A stretch of DNA of 64,000 nt from Mycteria americana (taxonomy: Eukaryota; Chordata; Aves; Ciconiiformes; Ciconiidae), in assembly GCF_035582795.1 (NCBI RefSeq), contig NC_134367.1, positions 52,111,562-52,175,561 on the forward strand, written 5' to 3'. The position numbers were made by a program, and so were the translations under genes. Below the pieces are notes generated by a model, which searched no databases, was not told the DNA's origin, and saw only the letters and a program-made list of their open reading frames with translations. Position 1 is the first letter of the stretch. The number at the start of each line of letters is the position of its first letter. Below, one piece after another: positions 27,501 to 46,110 of the stretch.

Positions 27501-29869
27501 GTTGGACTCGATGATCTTAAAGGTCTTTTCCAACCTATATGATTCTGTGCAGTTCAGGGGAAAAGTTGGTGCAAAACTTGTCACACTGATGCTCCTGAGC
27601 ACAAGGAAAGCAGCTGTGACAGAAAGATGAATTACTTTTTTTTTTTTCCTGCAGTGAGTTACCATTGTTAAACGTGATGCAGAGCTGGAAAAATTGGCTG
27701 AGGAGCTTGGATTTCTCAACACAGGAGCTCCATCAAACTATAGACACCTAGTCTGAAATGTGTTAAAACCCTGCAGTGTATTGTAGCTACCTTTTTTACT
27801 TGCGATTTTTTTTATTCCCATGTCTGTAATAGTAGATGGATGTTGTGAGGTTTGGTGGTAGGGGGTTTTTTTCCTTTCAAAAAGGTAAAAGGAAAACTGC
27901 AGAGCTGTTGTCCCATAGTACAAGCAGCAGAAGCCATCATTTTCCACGTAATAAGTCAATATTAAATAGCTACCATTTTTGATGCATTACTACTAGTACT
28001 TCTCATAGGCAACCCAGACTTGTATCATGTAAAGATTTGACTTTTCAATTAACCTTGAGTTGTACTCTGTCACTAACCTGGCTTCAGACCTATAGCATTT
28101 GGCCAGACCGATTTGTATAGGGGTGGCAACTGTTACTTGCAATAGCCCTGTTTTGACTGGATAAAGGCAAAGGTGTTTTTGAAACAGGTCATGTCAACTC
28201 CAGGAATTGCCCACATAGACTAAGATTTCAGCCAGTTTGTAAGAATGATCTGTAGATTAGCAGTCTGAGCCACGTCCTCTAGCTTCTTCTCCATTCCTTC
28301 TCTTCCATCTTCACATCTTCCTCTTCTTCCCTCTCAAATGCACTGAGCCATGGCCTGTCTCAGTAATGCAAAACAGTTGCTGCACTTCTTTCTGGGTTCA
28401 TGTGACCCTCTCAAGTCCTGCTTCAGGATGCATGGACACTGAATGCAGTCTGACCAGACCGGGCAGTTGTGCACTCTGGACAGCTGCCAGCTGCTCTCCT
28501 GCTGCTTCAGCAGAAGGCCAGAGTCCCTTGGACATGCACCCTGAAATAATGCCAGAAGCAGCTAACCAATGTGGCCTGAAACATCTTGGATCATATCTGA
28601 GAAGGAGGAGGAACACTGTCTCAATTAACAAGTGCAGGATTACAGCTACACAGCAAAAATACCCTCACCCTTTTCCTAAAGTTACTGGGAAAGGTTAACA
28701 TGGGGTTAAGAAGTGGTATAGCAACAGCACATTGTACATAGATACAAATCAGGGTTAAATCACATTATGGCTGATAGCAAGCATAGCATTTGATTCAGTG
28801 TGGATTTTTTTTTAGTGGCTGAAGGGTTGGCATTAAGTGGCTGCATCTCTGCTTTTCAGAAATCTACAAAGGTGAAGACTGGAATTCACTAGGGAATTTA
28901 GTGTCACTGGGAACAGATCATTAACACCCACCCACACCTTTTAATCTTGGCTTTCGACAGAACCAGGAAAGACAGAGTTGTGGGGAAAATAGTAACATAT
29001 AATGAAGCAGACTTGGGGCAGCAAGAATTTTCTGCTTCACTGAGATGTCTCCTGCTGGAGGAATGAATACCAATTCACTCGTTATTGTGAATGAAAAGAG
29101 TGTGGGCTGAGCTGCAAAAATTGCAGATAGTTGCAGAAAGCTTTTGCAAGTAGTTGCAACTATCTGCAAATAGTTTTTGTTCTACTTTGTGTCAAGATCA
29201 TCCATGAACCACTTTTTCCAGACTAAGCAATCTATTACTCTATTTGTACTATGCTGAGTGTTCACAACTTGTTTTGTGTTTGTGGGTTTTCTTTTCACCC
29301 TAACATTCTGCTTAGAGGTCAGAAACACCAGCTTTTGTATTTACTTGAGTTCTGCTTTAACTCTGTGTTGTTGATAACACTCCAGGTTCTGCAGCTGAGG
29401 TCCAGAGTAAGCTTTCAGCATCCACTCAGCATGGGGATTACCAGCAGCATCCTTTGAATTTTGACCCAAGAAGCAGCAATGGAACAGGAGGAAACACTCA
29501 AAGACCAAAGACAGTAAGTAATGGTGGCATTGGTAATAAGCTGATATAGTTGCAACACGAGCAACTTGTTTGCAAGCTGTGATTTCCAAAAATTGACTAA
29601 GGAAAGGGGACAGGAGGGAGGTATTTAGTCAGCAATGAATGGTGCAGGAAAGATTTTTTTTTTTGAGTACCATGCCATGGTTGGTGAAACTTTTAATATG
29701 TTCCTTAAGCTTTCAGGTGCCTAGCAGATGGAAGGAGAGAATGGCAGACAGGCTGTTACCACACCTAAATGAAAAGTCTCTTCCTACTTGTCTTCATGCA
29801 GCTGCAGAAACAAAGGCTGGTCCAGAAGTAAACCTAAATGTGTCTTTAAATCAGTCCAGGGCATTTTAG
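3440..29869 (+). CDS. CCDC162: CCDC162 (coiled-coil domain-containing 162), 3' half of gene, probably disabled
   Basis: Sixteen exons on the + strand join in compatible phases: 3440-3593, 5011-5165, 6136-6368, 8193-8331, 8791-8911, 9993-10102, 10908-11057, 11228-11281, 13861-14028, 14932-15084, 17765-17896, 19459-19611, 22369-22575, 24693-24813, 29386-29513 and 29717-29869. They code about 777 residues, mostly heptad-rich helix from exon 8791 onward, as expected of a coiled-coil protein; the N-terminal half lies left of the window. I recognise the family from exon content and from the neighbour order CCDC162-CD164-PPIL6. The molecular function is poorly known and I infer none. The human copy is a pseudogene. 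Here a 1-base deletion (exon 5011-5165) and an in-frame TGA (17882-17884) break the frame, while all other exons are open. That suggests recent loss, a shortened product, or assembly errors. Several introns carry CR1 elements. Confidence 0.85.
5011..5165 (+). CDS. CCDC162: CCDC162 exon with 1-base deletion (frameshift)
   Basis: The acceptor is CTCTCCAG and the donor CAG|GTACCT. The exon is entered in phase 0 and reads [19 protein letters not shown], then meets TGA at 5080-5082. From the ATG at 5070 a second frame takes over ([14 protein letters not shown] and onward) and runs open to the donor, ending LATSKQ. The length is 155 nt; one more base would give 156 nt and restore phase 0 at both ends. 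The switch lies within about 5065-5073. Confidence 0.8.
6136..6368 (+). CDS. CCDC162: CCDC162 exon
   Basis: The acceptor is GACTTCCAG and the donor GG|GTAAGT. Entry is in phase 0; 77 codons plus two bases are open and rich in leucine and lysine, including [18 protein letters not shown] and ending REFCEQYG. An alternative acceptor three bases on (6139) would drop one Gln. It leaves in phase 2, which matches both the exon at 8193 and the candidate cassette at 6761. Confidence 0.8.
6761..6907 (+). CDS. Candidate CCDC162 cassette exon (uncertain)
   Basis: A 147-nt stretch is open in the phase needed (entered with one base, left with two), with acceptor GTAGCAG and donor GAA|GTAAAA. It would add 49 residues, including [16 protein letters not shown]. 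Because both ends have the same phase it can be included or skipped without breaking the frame. The pyrimidine tract is weak, and the 6368 to 8193 junction reads well without it. It may be a chance exon. Confidence 0.3.
8193..8331 (+). CDS. CCDC162: CCDC162 exon
   Basis: The acceptor is GATTCTAG and the donor CAG|GTAAGG. One base completes the Gly codon left open at 6368, and 46 codons follow, including [19 protein letters not shown] and ending EIEMKVYQ. It leaves in phase 0. Confidence 0.85.
8791..8911 (+). CDS. CCDC162: CCDC162 exon
   Basis: The acceptor is TTGATTCTAG and the donor CTG|GTGAGG. Forty codons plus one base are open, beginning [19 protein letters not shown], an amphipathic helix pattern. 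The final G joins AG of the next exon to give Glu. Confidence 0.9.
9993..10102 (+). CDS. CCDC162: CCDC162 exon
   Basis: The acceptor is a long pyrimidine tract ending CCTGCAG and the donor GAG|GTACAT. With the base carried over, it codes [18 protein letters not shown] and onward to ESDTE. It leaves in phase 0. Confidence 0.9.
10908..11057 (+). CDS. CCDC162: CCDC162 exon
   Basis: The acceptor is GCTTCCTAG and the donor CAA|GTATGC. Exactly 50 codons are open, including [20 protein letters not shown] and ending LLYQKEQ. Confidence 0.92.
11228..11281 (+). CDS. CCDC162: CCDC162 short exon
   Basis: Eighteen codons ([18 protein letters not shown]) lie between acceptor GCTTCAG and donor CAG|GTTGGC. 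The donor is weak at positions +3 to +5. A 19-bp tandem duplication starts 13 bases downstream. Confidence 0.75.
11294..11331. repeat. 19-bp tandem duplication
   Basis: Two adjacent copies of GGTCTATCGATAGTACCTA differ at one base (A/G). The pair lies in the intron just after the short CCDC162 exon and its weak donor. Confidence 0.9.
13861..14028 (+). CDS. CCDC162: CCDC162 coiled-coil exon
   Basis: The acceptor is GCTGTGATAG and the donor AAA|GTAGGT. Fifty-six codons are open and include [20 protein letters not shown], a clear heptad pattern with leucines at a/d positions. Confidence 0.9.
14932..15084 (+). CDS. CCDC162: CCDC162 exon
   Basis: The acceptor is TGTAATTGCAG and the donor AAA|GTAAGG. 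Fifty-one codons are open, including [20 protein letters not shown] and ending LKEHLSK. It is phase 0 at both ends. Confidence 0.92.
16340..17245 (+). mobile_element. CR1 relic (endonuclease part joined to 3' end)
   Basis: Within the intron between 15084 and 17765, positions about 16500-16740 resemble the CR1 endonuclease region (CTACTGGAAGGGGAACACAG, then a cluster matching GGAGCCAACCA and GTGACTATGAAATGAT). The segment closes near 17220-17245 with TTGATTCTATGATTTTTGC, a decayed CR1 3' end. It is internally deleted and has no long frame. Confidence 0.55.
17765..17896 (+). CDS. CCDC162: CCDC162 exon with in-frame TGA
   Basis: The acceptor is TTCTTTAGCAG and the donor AAG|GTGGTA. The exon is 132 nt (44 codons) and phase 0 at both ends. 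It reads [20 protein letters not shown] through AQLSAKL, then TGA at 17882-17884, then DAEK to the donor. The stop lies where a charged residue would fit the heptads; a CGA to TGA transition would explain it. The first AG of the TAGCAG pair (exon start 17762) would add one Gln. Confidence 0.85.
19459..19611 (+). CDS. CCDC162: CCDC162 coiled-coil exon
   Basis: The acceptor is CTGTTTACAG and the donor CCG|GTATCT. Fifty-one codons are open, beginning [20 protein letters not shown] and ending [10 protein letters not shown]. It is phase 0 at both ends and strongly coiled-coil. Confidence 0.92.
20480..21340 (+). mobile_element. Ancient CR1-like LINE relic
   Basis: Text from 20490 (a GGGGTTGGTAGCAG-like RT remnant) through the C-terminal region (GAGAGTACAGGGAAGAG at about 20952, then GGCTCTTAGAAGGCTCAATC) follows the order of CR1 ORF2 but is heavily diverged. 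It lies in the intron between 19611 and 22369. Confidence 0.5.
22369..22575 (+). CDS. CCDC162: CCDC162 coiled-coil exon
   Basis: The acceptor is CATGTTGTAG and the donor CAG|GTAAAC. Sixty-nine codons are open, including [20 protein letters not shown] and ending KKEMQQ. It is phase 0 at both ends. Confidence 0.88.
24693..24813 (+). CDS. CCDC162: CCDC162 coiled-coil exon
   Basis: The acceptor is CACCTTCTAG and the donor GCAG|GTACAG. Forty codons plus one base are open, beginning [20 protein letters not shown]. It leaves in phase 1, matching both the exon at 29386 and the candidate at 27659. Confidence 0.88.
25775..27550 (+). mobile_element. CR1 LINE, 5'-truncated, recent-looking
   Basis: About 1.78 kb of CR1 ORF2 lies in the intron between 24813 and 27659/29386. 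Reverse-transcriptase motifs are plain: [17 protein letters not shown] near 26410, [20 protein letters not shown] near 26583, and the catalytic FADD box at about 26672. The C-terminal domain ([20 protein letters not shown]) follows and the 3' end closes with CAACCTATATGATTCTGTG. Three or more frame breaks make it inactive. Confidence 0.95.
27659..27756 (+). CDS. Candidate alternative terminal exon of CCDC162 (uncertain)
   Basis: Downstream of a poly-T tract and GCAG, the frame [19 protein letters not shown] runs 30 codons to TGA at 27754-27756. It joins the exon at 24693-24813 in frame only if the AG at 27657-27658 is used; the stronger AG four bases upstream gives a stop after frame disruption. 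There is no good donor inside. It begins about 110 bases after the 3' end of a CR1. Confidence 0.35.
29386..29513 (+). CDS. CCDC162: CCDC162 exon
   Basis: The acceptor is AACACTCCAG and the donor ACA|GTAAGT. Two bases complete the codon opened at 24813 (giving Gly), and 42 codons follow, including [18 protein letters not shown] and ending TQRPKT. A shorter open frame in another register across the same bases is a shadow. Confidence 0.8.
29717..29869 (+). CDS. CCDC162: CCDC162 terminal or penultimate exon
   Basis: The acceptor is AGCTTTCAG, entered in phase 0. It reads [20 protein letters not shown] and onward for 50 codons to TAG at 29867-29869. An internal donor (GAA|GTAAAC, exon end 29827) could instead splice in phase 0 to the candidate exon at 32068-32163. 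Confidence 0.75.
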   Translation: MPSRWKERMADRLLPHLNEKSLPTCLHAAAETKAGPEVNLNVSLNQSRAF

Positions 29870-32067
29870 AAAATGCCACTGAACTGGCAACCTTGAAGTA
29901 AGAGAAGAACAACTTGTATACAAATCAAAGAGAGGCAGTAATACTCCAGTGCTGTGCATATGTACTTCAACATATTTGGATGCAGTGTTCAATACCAGCT
30001 CCAGTCAGTTAATCTGCTAATCCATTTTAGGTACTGGGTGATACAGATCCTCCTGAGCAAGAGCAGCACTGCATGTCCTCCCTTCACAGACAATGCAGCA
30101 CAGTACTGAAAGGCAAGAACAGTCAAAACTAAAAGGCTTCCTTTTATTGTGGTAACCTTGGAACATCATGGTGCAAAGCACAGCTAAGTGCTTAAAGCAA
30201 AAGCATTGGGGCTGGTTTTCTTAACTGCTTTCCTACTGCAACCTCTGACTACCCCATCCTGCCCAATACAGTGGTCTCATCCCCAGAGTTTACTGCCTGT
30301 ACACTGAACCTTTCGTGCCTCCTTAAAGATGAGTCATCAAAAGTGTTGGTGTCTCCGCATTCCCTAGTACCTTCTCTCCCCTCCCCCTAGAAAGGGGAAG
30401 AAGGGCAGCTCCTTGCAAAATGCTGCACTAACTAGAAGAAAACAGGAAAAAATGCATAAATTTATCTGCATTTCTCTTGCATGGAAAAAAGCTTGCTTTT
30501 ATGGCCTAGCCAATAAAGGACTCAAAGTTGTCTTTTAGAGATGTGTCAAATTGTATTGGAGCTTTTTGAGTTAGAATACGTAACCTATGTGCCTTTTAGC
30601 ATCCCTGGATGCTTGTGAATGTGAACAATCAAATACCTCAGTACTCTTTTTATAAATAACTAAGACCTAGAATTGAATTCAGGCAACCCTTAACACCATT
30701 GCATTGGTTAAACACTGAGTAAAGGAACTCTAACATGTTAGAAATACTGCAGTATTTAGAGATAGAGGATTCCTAGAATGAGGGTGACATCCTTCACCAT
30801 TACTGAAACAAGCTTTATTTCACTCAAGCTTGCTGCTACAACAAAAAAAGTCACAATATACTCAGAATGCTGTGGAACCAGTTATCAAATAACATGAGTT
30901 CTTTTTAAGGTATGCCTTAAATGAATGACAAGGTGACTGGTCACTATTCAAGGTCAGCTGTCACTAGAGAAGCCATCAAATGTGATTCTAGCACATTCCA
31001 GGAACTAGATGCCACTTTGGAGGTAGAACAATATCATCAGTATGAAGCACTTATGTGCCACTGCAGCAGTAAAAAGGAAAGGGCTTCTTTCCTAATTACA
31101 GCTTCTTGATAAAATACTTCAAGTATTATTCAACTTAATACAGCAAACTTCAAAGATGATTTCTGAATGAATGCTATACCCACAGAAGACTACCTTCAAA
31201 GAACAGCAGTAACATAAGACTGGTACTATAGGGATAAACAATTGTGGATTGGCTTTCAGTGCTGCATTGTAACAAAAACTTTTCAGTCCTTGACTGCATG
31301 CAGTAAATGGATGATTTTCTGGAAGGCATAGTAATTCTAAGCACACCAGGAAGCTCTAGATTTCCTCCATTTCCATACAGCCTTTCACAGAAACACTACT
31401 GAAGTTTTTGCAGTTTCCCATAGTATGAGACAGAGTTATGTCAATACTACCTAGTTACACATTCATACTTCATTCACTACCCACAAAAGCATCAAGGTCA
31501 TGATGTGAAGCTACTGAGGTTACTTCACTCAGAGCTGGTTATCATTTTAGGTGGTCTGCAACTACAGAATTGTACACCCTGTCCTCTTGTTCAAACATAC
31601 TGACAGTTACTCCCGAGCAAATATCCTCCTCTTTCTCATGCAATCAGGAAAGAAATAAGGCTCAGAGCAATACCTTTTTCATGAAGGTCAAAGACCTTAA
31701 TGTGAAAAGATGCTACAATGTAGGGGTTATTAACAGCCTCCCTGGAACCACAGACTGCAGTCCCTCTTCCACCTTATAGGCTGACATCCAGTATTAGAAG
31801 CTTGCTGTTGAAAAGAGGAGCATTAAGCCTTACAGGTTGTTGCAAGTGGAACACTTAAATGCCTTGCTGTTCTTTGGCTTTGAGGGGAAAACAGTGTTAA
31901 ACTAACATGGCAAACACAACTTCAATGAGATTTATTTTGGGGACTAAATTCTTTTGGATTCTAAATCTGAATCAGTATTGTTGCACATAGCAAATGCAAA
32001 GTTAATACTGTATTTAGGAGAGCTAACTTAACTCTTCAAACCTTTCCTTCTCCCTCTTTCCCTACAG
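29870..32067. other. Tail-to-tail region between CCDC162 and CD164
   Basis: It contains the candidate CCDC162 poly(A) signal at 30512 and otherwise AT-rich unique sequence. I recognise no gene or repeat. If the exon at 32068 is real this is its upstream intron. Confidence 0.5.
30512..30517 (+). terminator. Poly(A) signal AATAAA, candidate for CCDC162
   Basis: An AATAAA lies about 640 bases after the TAG at 29869, on the gene's strand. It is placed plausibly for a 3' UTR end if 29717-29869 is the last exon. No transcript evidence is visible. Confidence 0.4.
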
Positions 32068-32163
32068 TGTTTCTCAATTCCTATGGAAAACAGCTCTTAT
32101 CTCCAGAAAGTGGGCAGACAGTCCCCTCTGGGATTGCTCGCATTAAAGAAAGTTTACAAGTAA
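32068..32163 (+). CDS. Candidate last exon of CCDC162 (uncertain)
   Basis: A very strong acceptor (about 25 bases, nearly all pyrimidines, ending CCCTACAG) opens 31 codons, including LQKVGRQSPLGLLALKKVYK, then TAA at 32161-32163. Phase 0 matches a splice from 29827. In another frame the same bases also read openly for over 50 codons, so the frame is not certain. It ends about 20 bases before the CD164 poly(A) signal on the opposite strand. Confidence 0.4.
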   Translation, partial: CFSIPMENSSYLQKVGRQSPLGLLALKKVYK

Positions 32164-32164
32164 A

Positions 32165-35100
32165 ATTCCATTCAACAGATTTTATTTATCAATTTGGTTT
32201 TGCGATTACAACTGTTTCAGTTTTCTTCCACTGAAGACAAAATACAAACTTTTACAGCAACACTTGCAGAGAACATTCATAAGATAACAGCTTGATATTT
32301 GCACAAGTTGGCTTCGAGAAAAAGCCAGATAACTTGAAGAGTCACTACAGTTCAGTGCCTAAAATTGATTTAGTGGCAAATACAACTACGGATCTATAAG
32401 CTACCTTCCACTTCAAAACACAAGGCCAAGAAAAACTGCAAGTTGTTACTTCAGGTTTTTTGCTACTGCACAGCACAGATCAGCTGATACTGCCGTTCAC
32501 AAAGGCAAAGTTTCACTTTCTACAGGTGAGGCACTCAAGCACACGGTGAACATGTATAACCCAGCCTCCCCTCCCCCAAACAACTGAAAGGGAAACAATC
32601 TGAGCCACAACTCTGTAAACTGTGGATTATACCTTGTTGGCAAGGATAATGAGCAAGCAGTGCATGGCGCAGGTCTTCCAGAACATGACTAAATTGATAT
32701 AGTACAAGCTTGAGTTTTTCAGATTGGCATCTGTACATGTCAGAGATCCTGGGTTTCCTAAGTCTTGGAAAGTAGCAATTGCTGGCACCAAGAAAAATTT
32801 ATTAACTAAGGCAAGGTATCCCTTCTACCCTTTTAAACAAAACTTGAGGCAAAACATTAAGCAACTTTAAGGCACTTTAAAAATTATTTTTAGTTTGCTT
32901 TACCAGCATACTTTATCAGCAACCTAAATCAGCATCAGCATAGCTCATGAATAAGCATTTTAGCAACATTTTACAAGCAACAACTTTTTTGTGGCAATGT
33001 CTTCCATGCTACGAAGTGTTCTGTAGCACTTTTCTGCAAGTTTCCCAAAAGATAGCCCTTTGAGGCCAAAAAAAATTATATACTAGGCATACAGTTTGTT
33101 TTACTGAGCTGAAGGAGAACTCTGTCACACTTTAGAAGAGTGTTTTGCTCATTTCAAAGCACAGAATACAAGCTCATGGATATCTTTTTAAACAAATAAA
33201 TGTAATAAACCAGTTCTGAGATAGGGAAAGGACAGATAAGTGATTTCACAACAAGGCCAAGGATATACCATCTGACCCACAAACATACTGTTGCTGGAAA
33301 CTGGCTGCTCACTCTGCTGTTTTAATAAACCTGAGCTGATTGTCTTCGTTTTGTTTAGAAAACCAAAAACTAATGAACTCAAAGATACAGTACTGGTGAG
33401 TAACTTCTGCATTTTGTAGCAATTTGAGTTTTCTATGCAGCGCAATAAAAACACCACCATTCAAACTAGAAGAACACAAGAAAGCAACACTCTGCACTTC
33501 AAGTTTCCGACTGAAGTGCACTTAATTTGCTTCATGTTTAAGTTCCACTGCCATGACTATTATCTGCATTAATGCTATCATTTTGTATTGGGTGCCAAAT
33601 TCCAGGCAAGTCAGAGCTAGTAAGACAGTACTACAGCTCATCCTGAAATTGACGATCAAGGGGTATCATCAAAAGCTATGTATTGTGTTACATCCCCCAC
33701 TCGATTTTATCTTTACTTCCATTTTTCCTGTGGGTTTATTTTCAGTAAGTCAATCTACAAGTCAATCTACATTGGAGATTATGTACCTTTGACATTCAGA
33801 TCACATGGCTGATCCAGGAGGGGGGGAAAAAAAGGAGGGGGGAAAAAAACCACCAAAACCAACAAATAAACAACAACTTATTTGGCCAAATAGATTTCTA
33901 TAACCAGTTCACTGCAGGGTGACACAAACCTGATGCCAGGAAGGGGGAAGGGAAAAGAAAAAAGGTGTAGCCCTGGCAGCCCCCCGACTACAGCAATCCT
34001 GACTAGGATCAAATCAGCAGATCCTCTGAACTACCTACCCTTAATTGCTCCTTCAGCAAGCAGACATACAGGAGAGTAAAAAAGAAAAAAAAAAAAAACA
34101 AACCCCTGAAATTAATTGAAACGAGTTTAAGAACCATTTGAATAAGAAAAACCTCAGGATTTCCCAAACACCAGTATTTCAAGTATAAATGTAAGTTGTT
34201 GCCTTTTTATACAGGGAGTGAACTGAATTTTATCACTAGTTTTATGGTTGGTCTTTGTAGGCCAGAACAAAAGGTAAACAACTTAAAAGCCTCTGTTTGT
34301 AGCTGAACATTACTGTACCATGCTCCCTCACCCTCAAACAAGGTCAATAAGGGACACTTATTTAGTGTAAAAAGTTTTTAAACTGGAATGCTCAAGTCAC
34401 ATGTATTCCATTCTCCTATATAAAGCTAGTACTTAATAGTTTTATTTATCTTTGAGATAGGTGGGACGCTTTTGCAGCCTACTGATTTTTAGTCTTTTAA
34501 GGCACTAATCTTCATTACCCCTTTAGAAGGATTATCCCTACATCCCCTCTTCACCCTCAACATTAGTTGGAAAGGGCATAGGATTTCTGTTTGGAATGCA
34601 GTATTTTATCAGGCAACCTTTATTCTTGTGTAAAAAAAAAAAATCTATGGGTTATGTTACTCTGTTAAGACACTATCTACTTCTACAATTTTGTTCATCT
34701 TTCTAGCAGCACGCTAAAAGAGCCACAAGCTAGTATAAATGGTACTTTACTCCCTGAAGTCAGTCACCAATAATTCACATCTTGATAAAACTGAAGGGAT
34801 ACTGTATCAAATGTTGATTAACTTAGCCTTCACAATAAGTCATCATGAGATTGTCTACTCAAGACAGTGTTGCCACTGAATAAGAATCTCTGAACGTCTA
34901 CATTTGGCATATCAAAAAAAAGGTCCCACAGCAGCAGCCACTAAAGGAAAATAAGACAGCCATTAGAACCCATGCAGCATATTGCAAGTAATCCTGTTGA
35001 AGAGATTCGTATCACCTCTTGCCAAGTATAAGGTTGCAAAAATATTCTTTTAAAGTCTTCTTTTAGAGATTTAAAGGATATTATGAACTGCTGTCTTCCA

Positions 35101-35173
35101 TGAGCAACAGAAAATATTTTGGTTCAGTGAACTACAGGTGTTGGGCTACTAGTCCATTATAAAGCGGCAGGTC
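32165..35173 (-). other. CD164: CD164 3' UTR
   Basis: About 3.0 kb of AT-rich sequence without a gene lies between the stop codon and the AATAAA at 32186-32181. A long 3' UTR is usual for CD164. Extent is inferred from the poly(A) signal. Confidence 0.65.
32181..32186 (-). terminator. Poly(A) signal AATAAA of CD164
   Basis: TTTATT on the + strand is AATAAA on the gene strand. Cleavage would fall near 32165, almost touching the stop of the candidate CCDC162 exon. Confidence 0.6.
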
Positions 35174-45314
<10,141 letters not shown>

Positions 45315-45610
45315 GGCGGCGGCGACAGTGGTGGCGCGGCAGCGGCGGCGAAGCGAGGAGTGGCGGCTCCCGCTCGTCAGCACTTCCCTTGGCCGCGCTC
45401 CGCTCCCGCTGCCTCCGCGCACCCTCTGAGCGCCGTCGCCCCGCCCCCCAGCGTCACCAGAGCGCCACCGCCGCGGGCTGAGGCCGCCCCCTCCCCCGCG
45501 CGGGCGGCCGGAGCGACCGGGACGGTGGCGTGGTTCCGTCCAGCCCCCCCCCCCCCCCCCCATCTGACGGGTAATGGCACGGACCCCACCGTGGCGCGGC
45601 GTTTCTTTCC

Positions 45611-45618
45611 CACGTGAC
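45611..45618 (-). promoter_or_regulatory. CLEAR-like E-box (GTCACGTG)
   Basis: On the gene strand it reads GGTCACGTGGG, matching eight of ten bases of the TFEB/TFE3 lysosomal consensus GTCACGTGAC. It lies about 300 bases upstream of the CD164 start codon. USF could also bind; function is inferred. Confidence 0.45.
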
Positions 45619-46110
45619 CTCGCCACCCCGAGGGAGCGTTTCCCGCGCGTCACGCGCTGCCCGGCCGCCTCCCCACCCTCACGGAGGCCCCGCCCCTCGC
45701 TGGGGGCCGCAGAGCGGCGGCCGCTGATTGGCTCGGGGCACGGCGGAGGGAGGGGGCGGGGCGTGGCCGGTCTCACTGCCCCCCCTCCCTCCCCAGACGC
45801 CGTGCGTGAGGGGAGGAGCGGGGGAGGGGCGGTTGGCGGCCGTCGCTTTTTCCCGCTCCCCTGGGAGCCTGCGTAGTTGAACGGCCGCTCGGGAGGGTTC
45901 TACCGGCAGATACTAGCTGCCCGGGGAGGGCTGGCCGCGGCGTGGCCCTTCTCCCTCCCTTGCGGGACGGCTGCCGGCCATGGCAGCCTACGCCCTCCGG
46001 CCGCTGCAACGGCGGGCGGGAGCGGTCTGGCGGTGCGGGAGGAGGCCGAGAGAGCTCGCGGCAGAGGGGTTTGCGATCCTCCGTGTTGCCCAGGCCTGGC
46101 TTCTCCTGAC

